From Pseudomonadota bacterium (GTDB lineage: Bacteria; Pseudomonadota; Alphaproteobacteria; Rhizobiales; Devosiaceae): a stretch of DNA of 7,995 nucleotides. How positions within the stretch are numbered: the stretch's first letter is position 1; every line of letters begins with the position of its first letter. Made by a program: the position numbers and the translations under genes. This document shows, piece after piece, positions 1-5,972 of this stretch. The stretch is taken from contig JAEWHZ010000327.1 of the NCBI GenBank assembly GCA_023387585.1, positions 1 through 7,995 of the forward strand. The letters run 5' to 3'. The notes beneath the pieces are model-generated. The model was given only the letters and a program-made list of their open reading frames with translations. It was not told where the DNA came from and searched no databases.

Positions 1-139
1 GGAACGATCCGAAAATGTTGACCAGCAGCGTGCCATAGGGAAATTCGATGCCGAGAATCCGCGCCACGCCGATCCCCGCGCCGTAGCGCGCCACGGCCCC
101 CAGCGCCCCGCCAGCCGCCACCAGCAACGCGCCGGTCAT
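1..139 (-). CDS. crcB: Fluoride channel CrcB/Fluc, N-terminal part, cut by window edge
   Basis: This is the 5' end of a gene for a small dimeric inner-membrane fluoride channel that exports toxic fluoride. Only the first 46 codons lie in the window. Visible hallmarks are the glycine-rich first helix with GALGAVARY at residues 12-19 and the family signature around FPYGTLLVNIFGSF at residues 33-46, including the conserved Asn41. The ATG at 137-139 is preceded on the minus strand by a good GGGAGGAG ribosome binding site inside the end of rarA. It overlaps the rarA stop codon as ATGA, which indicates translational coupling and a shared transcript. The family is normally about 125 residues long, so roughly two thirds of the protein lies left of the window. 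The family call is strong because this N-terminal motif is very specific. No fluoride riboswitch is expected or seen, since the gene is internal to an operon. Confidence 0.93.
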   Translation of the reverse strand, partial: MTGALLVAAGGALGAVARYGAGIGVARILGIEFPYGTLLVNIFGSF

Positions 140-1482
140 CGGTTCTCCTCCCGCTTCTGCGCCCGAAGCCGCGCGAAATAATCCGCCCGCTTGGCCAGCT
201 CGCGCTCGAATCCGCGCTCCACCGGGCGGTAGAAACTCTGCCGCCCCAGCGCCGGCGGAAAATATTCCTGTCCCGAAAACCCCTCCGGCGTGTCGTGGTC
301 GTAGATATAGCCCTTGCCGTACCCCTCCTGCTTCATCAGCTTGGTCGGAGCGTTGAGGATGGGCATGGGCGGCATCTGCGAGCCCGCCGACTTGGCCAGC
401 GCCATCGCCTCCTTGAAGGCGACATAGACGGCGTTCGATTTCGGCGCCAGCGCCAGATAGACCACCATTTGCGCCAGCGCCAGCTCGCCTTCGGGCGAGC
501 CCAGCATCTGATAGGCGTCGCGCGCCGCCACCGCCCCGACCAGCGCCTGCGGGTCCGCCAGCCCGATATCCTCCACCGCCATGCGGATCAGCCGCCGCGC
601 CAGGAACATCGGGTCCTCGCCGGCATCGATCATGCGCGCGAAATAATACAGCGCCGCATCGGGGTCGGAGCCGCGTATGGTCTTGTGCAGCGCCGAAATC
701 AGGTTGTAGTGCCCCTCCTGCGCCTTGTCATAGACCGGCGCGCGCCGCTGCACCACGCCCAGCAGCGCCTCGGCACCGAGCTGTTCGCCCGGCCGCGCCG
801 CCGCCACCACCTCCTCCACCAGCCCCAGCATGGCGCGCCCGTCGCCGTCGGCCAGCCCGATCAGCGTATCCCGCGCTTCGGGCGAAACCGGCAGCACATG
901 GCCCAGCATCGTCTCCGCCCGCTCCACCAGCCGGCCGAGCTCCGCCGGCCCCAGCGGCTCGAAGCGCAGCACCTGCGCCCGGCTCAACAGCGCCGCGTTC
1001 AGCTCGAAGGACGGGTTCTCGGTCGTCGCCCCCACCAGCACCACCGTGCCGTCCTCCATCACCGGCAAAAAACCGTCCTGCTGGGCGCGGTTGAAGCGGT
1101 GGATCTCGTCGACGAACAAAAGCGTGCGCCGTCCGCGCGAGCGCATCTGCCGCGCCTGTTCGAACACCTTCTTGAGGTCGGCGACGCCGGAAAAGATCGC
1201 CGATATCTGCACGAAGCCATAGCCCACGCGCTCGGCCAGCAGCCGCGCCACCGTGGTCTTGCCGGTGCCCGGCGGCCCCCACAGGATCAGCGAGCCGAGC
1301 CGGCCGGCATCGAGCATGCGCGTCAGCGTGCCCTCGGGGCCGAGGAGGTGCGCCTGCCCCACCACTTCCTCCAGCGAGCGCGGGCGCAGCCGGTCGGCCA
1401 GCGGCCGGCTCGCATCCTCGCGCGCATCGGTGGCCGGTTCCGCGCCGCCCCCGAACAGATCGCCGCCATCAGCCGCTGACAT
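136..1482 (-). CDS. rarA: Replication-associated recombination protein RarA (MgsA), AAA+ ATPase
   Basis: This encodes a cytoplasmic AAA+ ATPase of the RarA/MgsA/WRNIP1 family, which acts at stalled replication forks and is related to clamp-loader subunits. Motifs in order over 448 residues: Walker A GPPGTGKTT at 69-77; Walker B with VDEIHRFNRAQQD at 124-136; sensor 1 GATTENPSFE at 151-160; a probable arginine finger in LSRAQ near Arg168; a sensor 2-like GDGRAML at 214-220; and the RarA-specific C-terminal region with HYNLISALHKTIRGSDPDAA at 258-277 and LAPKSNAVY at 345-353. Length is normal for the family. The ATG at 1480-1482 has GAGGA a few bases upstream, lies inside the last codons of the upstream protease gene (14-base overlap), and gives the expected short N-terminal tail before PLADRLRP. 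That tail contains a DLF tripeptide (residues 8-10). The downstream crcB start overlaps its stop codon. The call is secure; the role beyond family knowledge is inferred. Confidence 0.97.
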   Translation of the reverse strand: MSAADGGDLFGGGAEPATDAREDASRPLADRLRPRSLEEVVGQAHLLGPEGTLTRMLDAGRLGSLILWGPPGTGKTTVARLLAERVGYGFVQISAIFSGVADLKKVFEQARQMRSRGRRTLLFVDEIHRFNRAQQDGFLPVMEDGTVVLVGATTENPSFELNAALLSRAQVLRFEPLGPAELGRLVERAETMLGHVLPVSPEARDTLIGLADGDGRAMLGLVEEVVAAARPGEQLGAEALLGVVQRRAPVYDKAQEGHYNLISALHKTIRGSDPDAALYYFARMIDAGEDPMFLARRLIRMAVEDIGLADPQALVGAVAARDAYQMLGSPEGELALAQMVVYLALAPKSNAVYVAFKEAMALAKSAGSQMPPMPILNAPTKLMKQEGYGKGYIYDHDTPEGFSGQEYFPPALGRQSFYRPVERGFERELAKRADYFARLRAQKREENR

Positions 1483-2950
1483 AGGTCCTCAACACCTGCC
1501 CGTTGCGTTGCATCACGATCTCCCAGGTCCGCACCCGCTGGCTGGCCAGCTCGCGGAAGGTTTGCGCATCGGTGACCTCGACGCCGTTCAGCGCCAGGAT
1601 CACGTCGCCCGCCACGAGCCCCATATTGGCCGCCGGCGAGCCCGCCGCCACTGTGGTAATGGCGACGCCCTGCGCGTCATAGGGCAGGCCGAGCTCCTGC
1701 GCCAGCGGCGGGGCGAGTTGCTGCACCCGCGCGCCGGCGAACCGCGTATTGCCAGAAATCTCGGCGATCTCGTCCGGTTCCGGCACGGGCGGCGCCTCGA
1801 CCGGCAGAACCAGTTCCACCGTCTCGCCGCGCCGCGACACCGCCAGCCGCACCTCGCTGCCCGCGGGCCGCGTCGCCAGCCGGAAGGTCAGCGCCGCCGG
1901 ATCGTCGACCCGCGCCCCGTCCATGGCGGTGATCACGTCGCCCGGCTCCAGCCCGGCGCGCTGCGCCGGCCCGTCCGGCGCCGTCTCGGTCACCAGCGCC
2001 CCGCTCGGCGTCGTCAGTTGCAGGCCCGAGGCGATACCGGCATCGACCGGCTGCAGCTTGGCCCCGAGCCAGGGCCGCACCAGCGCCTCTCCGCTGCCGC
2101 CCGCCTCGGCCACCAGCCGCGCCATGTTGGAGGGAATGGCGAAGCCGATGCCCACCGAGCCGCCGGTGCGCGTATAGATGGCGGTGTTGATGCCCACCAG
2201 CCGCCCGGCCAGGTCGACCAGCGCCCCGCCCGAATTGCCCGGATTGATCGCCGCGTCGGTCTGGATGAAGAACTCGTAATCCGTCGCCTCCACTCCCGTG
2301 CGCGCCAGCGCCGAGACGATGCCGCTGGTCACCGTCTGCCCGACACCGAACGGATTGCCCACCGCCAGCACCAGATCGCCGACCTCGAGCCCGTCTGAAT
2401 CGGCGAAGGCGATCGCCGGCAGCCCGTCCGAGGGCGCCTCGCGCAGCCGCAGCACCGCCAGGTCGGTCTGCGGATCGTCCAGCACCAGGTCGACCGCATA
2501 TTCGCGCCGGTCGGCCAGCGCCACGCGGATATCGGTCGCCCCGCTCACCACATGGCTGTTGGTCAGCACCACCCCGCTGGGATCGACGATCACCCCCGAG
2601 CCCAGCGACTGGCTCTGGCGCGGCCGGCTGCGGAACAGGGGCGAATTGCCGCCGAAGAAGCGCTCGAAGAACGGGTCGCCCGCGAAGGGCGAGTCGGCGC
2701 GCTGCTCGATGCGGGTCGCATAGACATTGACCACCGAAGGCGTCACCCGCCGCACCACGGGCGCGAAGCTGAGCTGGATTTCCGCCTCGCTCTGCGGCAC
2801 CTCCCGCTCGAACTCGGCCGGAGCCGCCGCCGGCGCCGTCTCGACCACCGTCTCAACCGTCTGCGCACCGGTGTGCCCGATGGGCGAGACCGCTATGCCG
2901 ACCGCCAGGATCGCCGCCCCGGCCAGCACGAAAAAGCCCTGCCATTTCAT
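1469..2950 (-). CDS. degP: Deg/HtrA (Do-family) periplasmic serine endoprotease with two PDZ domains
   Basis: This encodes an envelope quality-control protease of the HtrA family that degrades or chaperones misfolded periplasmic proteins. With the start chosen here it has 493 residues. Residues 5-23 form a hydrophobic signal or anchor segment, with a possible cleavage site near TGAQT at 27-31. The trypsin-like domain carries the full triad: His133 in TNSHVV, Asp163 in QTDLAVL, and Ser240 in PGNSGGALVD. PDZ1 spans about 293-385 and PDZ2 about 405-490, joined by a Pro/Glu-rich linker (385-397). An ATG 48 bases further upstream is open, but it would add 16 residues ahead of the signal sequence and lacks a good ribosome binding site. 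The ATG at 2948-2950 has a near-perfect AGGAGGG six bases upstream. The gene starts the protease-rarA-crcB operon and overlaps rarA by 14 bases. Whether it is the DegP- or DegQ-type paralogue cannot be decided from this sequence, so the symbol is at family level. Confidence 0.94.
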   Translation of the reverse strand: MKWQGFFVLAGAAILAVGIAVSPIGHTGAQTVETVVETAPAAAPAEFEREVPQSEAEIQLSFAPVVRRVTPSVVNVYATRIEQRADSPFAGDPFFERFFGGNSPLFRSRPRQSQSLGSGVIVDPSGVVLTNSHVVSGATDIRVALADRREYAVDLVLDDPQTDLAVLRLREAPSDGLPAIAFADSDGLEVGDLVLAVGNPFGVGQTVTSGIVSALARTGVEATDYEFFIQTDAAINPGNSGGALVDLAGRLVGINTAIYTRTGGSVGIGFAIPSNMARLVAEAGGSGEALVRPWLGAKLQPVDAGIASGLQLTTPSGALVTETAPDGPAQRAGLEPGDVITAMDGARVDDPAALTFRLATRPAGSEVRLAVSRRGETVELVLPVEAPPVPEPDEIAEISGNTRFAGARVQQLAPPLAQELGLPYDAQGVAITTVAAGSPAANMGLVAGDVILALNGVEVTDAQTFRELASQRVRTWEIVMQRNGQVLRTYVSG

Positions 2951-2956
2951 AGCGCA

Positions 2957-2963
2957 CCCTCCT
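2957..2963 (-). promoter_or_regulatory. Ribosome binding site that fixes the protease start
   Basis: On the minus strand AGGAGGG lies six bases before the ATG at 2950. It is the best Shine-Dalgarno match in the window. It decides for the start at 2950 over the in-frame upstream ATG at 2998, which would put extra polar residues before the signal peptide. Confidence 0.85.
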
Positions 2964-3036
2964 GTTTTCCGCGAAGCTGCCGGGCTCAGGGAACACACGA
3001 TTCCGTCGCCATCAAGGTGTCACAGCGGCGCTTATC

Positions 3037-3056
3037 ATCTGCCGGCGAATCTGCCG
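3037..3056 (+). repeat. Tandem 8-base direct repeat abutting the decarboxylase -35 box
   Basis: ATCTGCCG occurs exactly twice, at 3037-3044 and 3049-3056, separated by GCGA, so the period is 12 bases. The second copy ends directly before the proposed -35 hexamer at 3057. This placement fits a class II activator site or a repressor site, but no specific regulator can be named from the repeat. It is a direct observation; its function is inference. Confidence 0.45.
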
Positions 3057-3085
3057 TTGCGCCGGGGGCGCGCCGCCCCTATATG
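3057..3085 (+). promoter_or_regulatory. Candidate sigma70-type promoter of the decarboxylase gene
   Basis: A -35-like TTGCGC (3057-3062) and a -10-like TATATG (3080-3085) are separated by 17 bases, the ideal spacing. Transcription would begin near 3091-3093, giving a leader of roughly 40 bases before the ATG at 3130. The spacer contains an inverted repeat, GGGGC (3065-3069) and GCCCC (3075-3079) around GCGCC. It could be an operator or simply reflect high GC content. No comparably good promoter for the divergent protease operon was found in the same 179-base gap. Confidence 0.5.
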
Positions 3086-3129
3086 CAGCGGTCATTTTGT
3101 CCCCGCGCGCCCGAAAGGCAAGACGTCCG

Positions 3130-4308
3130 ATGACTGAGCCACGCCCCGTGTATCCCAACACTTCCGCCCTGATCGCGGCCGAGGCGCCGGATTACCCGAG
3201 CTTTCTGTATTCGGAGCGCGAGCTGCGCAAATCCGTGAAGGTGTTCCGCAAGGGTTTCGACGGGCTCTTGACCTATGCCGTCAAGTGCAACCCCTCCCCG
3301 CACATCATCTCCCGGCTGCACGAGGAAGGCCTCAAGGCCTATGACGTCGCCTCCAACACCGAGATGGAGCTGGTGCGCGCCTACGCCCCCGGCGCGGTGA
3401 TGCACTACAACAACCCCATCAAGAACCAGCGCGAAATCCAGCGCGCCTATGAAGAATTCGGCATCCGCTCCTACACCATCGACCATCCGGCCCAGCTCGA
3501 CCAGCTCGCCGCCATCGTCGCGCCCTCGCCCGATATCGAGGTCACGGTGCGCTTCAAGGCCGGCAAGGCGCTGAAATCCTATGATTTCGGCATTAAGTTC
3601 GGGGTGATGGAACAGGGCGCCACCGAGCTTTTGAACCTCGTGCGCCAGATGGGCTACACGCCATCGCTGTGCTTCCATGTCGGCAGCCAGTGCGAGGACG
3701 CCTATGCCTATGAGCGCCACATCGCCGCCGCCGCCCGTATCGCCCAGGAGTCCGGCATCGAGCTCAAGCGCCTCAATATCGGCGGCGGCTATCCGGCCCC
3801 CTACCCGACCAGCGAGGCCCCGCCGCTCGAATATTACTTCGACACCATCTCCGCAGGCATCAAGGAGCACTTCGGCAACACCCCGCCCGAGCTGATCATC
3901 GAGCCCGGCCGCGCCCTCGTCACCTCGTCCACCTCGCTGCTCTTGCGCGTAAAACACCAGCGCGGCGGCCAGGCGGTCTATCTCAACGACGGCGCCTATG
4001 GTTCGCTGATGGAGGTGAAGTTCATGCACTTCACCCCGCCCGTCCGCGTCTGGCGCGGCCCGCGCATCCACGACAATGATGGCGAGTTCTCCCAGTTCAC
4101 CATCTGGGGCCCGACCTGCGACAGCTACGACGTTCTCCCCCAGACCTTCATGCTCCCCGCCGACATCGACGAGGACGACTGGATCGAGTTCGGCCTGATG
4201 GGCGCCTACACCCAGGCCTCGCTCACCCCCTTCAACGGCTTCGACCGGCGCGACCAGTACGAGGTCGACGAGATCTATACCGGCAAGGACATGGAGCCGG
4301 CGGAGTAA
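3130..4308 (+). CDS. Fold-type III PLP-dependent ornithine/lysine decarboxylase
   Basis: This encodes a cytosolic alanine-racemase-fold decarboxylase of the ODC/DapDC group, most likely making putrescine from ornithine (or cadaverine from lysine). Residues in the 392-aa product, compared with eukaryotic ODC: PLP lysine Lys52 in TYAVKCNP, His183 in HVGSQ stacking on PLP, phosphate-binding GGGYP at 218-222, EPGR at 258-261, catalytic pair Cys330-Asp331 in GPTCDSYD, and Tyr360 in GAYT followed by FNGF. GPTCD rather than the CESGD of diaminopimelate decarboxylase argues against LysA. The substrate is not fixed by what can be seen. The ATG at 3130 is preferred; a TTG 33 bases upstream is in frame but would add an Arg-rich leader that does not fit the family. 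The ribosome binding site before 3130 is weak (AAAGG, rather distant). The next gene starts five bases after the stop, so the two are probably co-transcribed. It is divergent from the protease operon. Confidence 0.88.
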   Translation: MTEPRPVYPNTSALIAAEAPDYPSFLYSERELRKSVKVFRKGFDGLLTYAVKCNPSPHIISRLHEEGLKAYDVASNTEMELVRAYAPGAVMHYNNPIKNQREIQRAYEEFGIRSYTIDHPAQLDQLAAIVAPSPDIEVTVRFKAGKALKSYDFGIKFGVMEQGATELLNLVRQMGYTPSLCFHVGSQCEDAYAYERHIAAAARIAQESGIELKRLNIGGGYPAPYPTSEAPPLEYYFDTISAGIKEHFGNTPPELIIEPGRALVTSSTSLLLRVKHQRGGQAVYLNDGAYGSLMEVKFMHFTPPVRVWRGPRIHDNDGEFSQFTIWGPTCDSYDVLPQTFMLPADIDEDDWIEFGLMGAYTQASLTPFNGFDRRDQYEVDEIYTGKDMEPAE

Positions 4309-4313
4309 CCGCC

Positions 4314-4868
4314 ATGCAGCGGCCCGGCGACTTCCCGCCTCTCGCAGCGCTGGGCCGCCGCATCATGGTGCTCGGCCCGACCAATTCGGGCAAGTCGACG
4401 CTGGCCGAATCCGTCGCCGTTCATCTTGGCGTTCCGGCCGTTCATCTTGACCAGTTCCGGCACCTCGCCGGCACCGATTGGCAGCAGCGCCCGGACGCGG
4501 AATTCAAGCTTTTGCACGACGAATCCGTCGCCATGGACGCTTGGGTCATGGACGGCAGTTATTCGAAACTCATGCCGCCCCGGCTCGCCCGCGCCACCGG
4601 AATCATCGTCCTCGACGACACGCTTCTCGTTCGTACCGCTCGTTATTTCCGCCGCACCCTGTTCCAGAAGCGCCGCCCCGGCGGGCTCGACGGCAACCGC
4701 GATTCCATCAAATGGGAGATGCTGGTCTGGCTGTGGAAGACCCGCGACAAATCCGGGGATGCACGCCGGCTCGCCCACGAAACCGGCCTGCCGCATATTT
4801 TCGTTCATAATCGGCGCGAACTCGACGCTCTCTACGCCGCCTGGACCCTCATTCCGGCAACAGCCTGA
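4314..4868 (+). CDS. Small P-loop NTPase, nucleotide-kinase-like (FlaR/adenylate-kinase-like group)
   Basis: This encodes a 184-residue soluble P-loop protein of the kind annotated as AAA family ATPase, adenylate-kinase-like or 'DNA topology modulation protein FlaR-like'. Visible features: Walker A GPTNSGKST at 21-29; a VHLDQF segment at 43-48, where related kinases place an acidic substrate or Mg contact; WVMDGSY at 77-83, resembling the W-(V/I)-(I/M)-D-G-N-Y motif of this group; a hydrophobic strand ending IIVLDD at 97-102; and an Arg-rich region (107-129) that could act as a lid. The ATG at 4314 follows the decarboxylase stop by five bases and has GGAG at 4302-4305, inside the end of that gene, so translation is probably coupled. 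The 3' end overlaps the convergent SDR gene by 20 bases. The real substrate is unknown; a small-molecule kinase role is inference from the fold, and a link to polyamines is suggested only by position. Confidence 0.8.
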   Translation: MQRPGDFPPLAALGRRIMVLGPTNSGKSTLAESVAVHLGVPAVHLDQFRHLAGTDWQQRPDAEFKLLHDESVAMDAWVMDGSYSKLMPPRLARATGIIVLDDTLLVRTARYFRRTLFQKRRPGGLDGNRDSIKWEMLVWLWKTRDKSGDARRLAHETGLPHIFVHNRRELDALYAAWTLIPATA

Positions 4869-5874
4869 GCGCGATCAAGCTGTCCGCCGTCGCCAGGATC
4901 GCCTCCTCGCCCGAGCGGAATTTCCGCCCCAGCAGCGCCTCGCCCTTGCTGCGGTCATAGTGCTTTTCATTGCCGATATCGTTGATGATCTGCCGCGTCG
5001 GCCCACCGAACCGCGCCATCATCCGGATGATCCAGTCCGGCACGATGCGCTGCGTGACGCGCCGGTCGGGATAGGAGAAACGCAGGATTTCCGCCACTTT
5101 GGGGAACGGCACATAGTCCGACGTCGCCAGATAACGCTGCCCCGACGCCTCCGGCCTGACCAGCGCCGCGATATGCAGGTCGGCCACGTCTCGCACGTCG
5201 ATCACCGAAAACCCGTTGCTCGGCAGCGCCGGCATGGTGCCGTCCATCAGCCCCGAAACCATGCCCAGCGAGATGCTGGAATCGGCATCCACCGCCGGCC
5301 CCAGAATGGCCCCCGGATGGATCGTCGTCAGCTCCAGCCCCACCGTCCGCGCAATCTCCCAAGCCGCCTGCTCCGCCAGCGTCTTGCCCACGCAATAGGC
5401 CCAGGTGTAGCGCATGCCGGCCAGATTGGTGGAATCGGCCTCGCTATAGACCCGCCTGCCACTGGTCTGCCCATGCCCGTAACCGACCGCCGCGATCGAC
5501 GATGTCAGGATCACCCGCTTCACGCCCGCGGCCGCCGCCGCGGTCAGCACCCGCCTCGTGCCTTCCAGCGCCGGTGCGATCACCACCTGCGGGTCCTTCG
5601 GCTCTTCGGCGAGGATCTGCGCCGCCACATGCATCACCGCCTGTGCACCCGTCATCGCCTCGGCCCAGCCCGCATCCGACAGCAGGTCGGCCGCGACGAG
5701 CTCCAGCCGCCCCGCGGCTTCCGCCCCCAGCCGCTCGGTCACCGCCGCCCGCACGATGTCGGCCTTCGCGTCGCTGCGCACGGTGCCGCGCACGTCGTAT
5801 CCGGCCTCGAGCAGCGCCAGCACCACCCATTTGCCGACGAAGCCACTGGCCCCGGTCACCACCACTGGTCCCAT
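4849..5874 (-). CDS. Extended SDR NAD(P)-dependent reductase (aldehyde / dihydroflavonol-4-reductase-like)
   Basis: This encodes a 341-residue cytosolic Rossmann-fold oxidoreductase of the extended short-chain dehydrogenase type, close to the aldehyde reductase/DFR-like subgroup. Features: cofactor motif TGASGFVG at 7-14; Arg33 after the second strand (TVRS), as in NADPH-preferring members; ADLL at 62-65 contacting the adenine; HVAA at 82-85; catalytic Ser in LTSSIAAVG near 124-131; YCVGK with Tyr160 and Lys164; HPGAILGP at 186-193; and DVRDVADLHIAAL at 226-238. The usual Ser before the catalytic Lys (YxKSK in many relatives) is Gly here, but Tyr and Lys are intact. The ATG at 5872-5874 has AGGGGG five bases upstream; that site lies in the arm of an inverted repeat. 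The gene follows the ribosomal operon terminator by only about 35 bases in the same direction and converges on the kinase gene. The natural substrate cannot be deduced. Confidence 0.88.
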   Translation of the reverse strand: MGPVVVTGASGFVGKWVVLALLEAGYDVRGTVRSDAKADIVRAAVTERLGAEAAGRLELVAADLLSDAGWAEAMTGAQAVMHVAAQILAEEPKDPQVVIAPALEGTRRVLTAAAAAGVKRVILTSSIAAVGYGHGQTSGRRVYSEADSTNLAGMRYTWAYCVGKTLAEQAAWEIARTVGLELTTIHPGAILGPAVDADSSISLGMVSGLMDGTMPALPSNGFSVIDVRDVADLHIAALVRPEASGQRYLATSDYVPFPKVAEILRFSYPDRRVTQRIVPDWIIRMMARFGGPTRQIINDIGNEKHYDRSKGEALLGRKFRSGEEAILATADSLIALRLLPE

Positions 5875-5881
5875 ATCCGCC

Positions 5882-5908
5882 CCCTAAGCGTTCCCGAAAA
5901 ACTTAGGG
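5882..5908 (-). promoter_or_regulatory. Inverted repeat overlapping the SDR ribosome binding site
   Basis: CCCTAAG (5882-5888) and CTTAGGG (5902-5908) are perfect 7-base inverted repeats around a 13-base loop. In the minus-strand RNA the downstream arm covers the first five bases of the AGGGGG Shine-Dalgarno (5880-5885) of the SDR gene, so the hairpin would partly hide the ribosome binding site. As DNA it could equally be an operator for a dimeric repressor. The repeat is seen directly; either function is inference. Confidence 0.45.
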
Positions 5909-5909
5909 C

Positions 5910-5948
5910 AAACGAAAACGGGCGGCCACGAGATTTCGTGACCGCCCG
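5910..5948 (-). terminator. Intrinsic terminator of the rpsK-rpoA-rplQ operon
   Basis: Positions 5919-5931 pair with 5936-5948 to form a 13-bp GC-rich stem around a four-base loop. The single C-A mismatch on the plus strand becomes a G-U wobble in the minus-strand RNA. In that direction the stem is followed by TTTTCGTTT (5918 down to 5910). The plus-strand reading has no U-tract, so the terminator works for the leftward ribosomal operon. It sits 25 bases after the rplQ stop codon. Confidence 0.88.
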
Positions 5949-5972
5949 CAAATTTGGATCCTGCCGTTTGGC

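Noticed and set aside
295..1479. Long open frame of 394 codons on the plus strand
   Set aside because: It lies wholly antisense to rarA, whose motifs are complete. The predicted protein is rich in Arg, His and Gln with no domain, as expected of a shadow frame in GC-rich DNA.
2951..3129. Possible speF-type leader RNA before the decarboxylase
   Set aside because: Such RNAs are known upstream of some alphaproteobacterial ornithine decarboxylases, but I could not recognise the structure here. The best promoter leaves only about 40 bases of leader. A covariance-model search would settle it.
2951..3129. Stress-type (RpoE/EcfG or RpoH) promoter for the protease operon
   Set aside because: GGAAC-like and CTTG-like pieces occur, but none has a matching second element at the correct distance.
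3079..4071. Open frame of 330 codons on the minus strand
   Set aside because: It is antisense to the decarboxylase, whose active-site motifs are complete, and it would also run through the decarboxylase promoter region.
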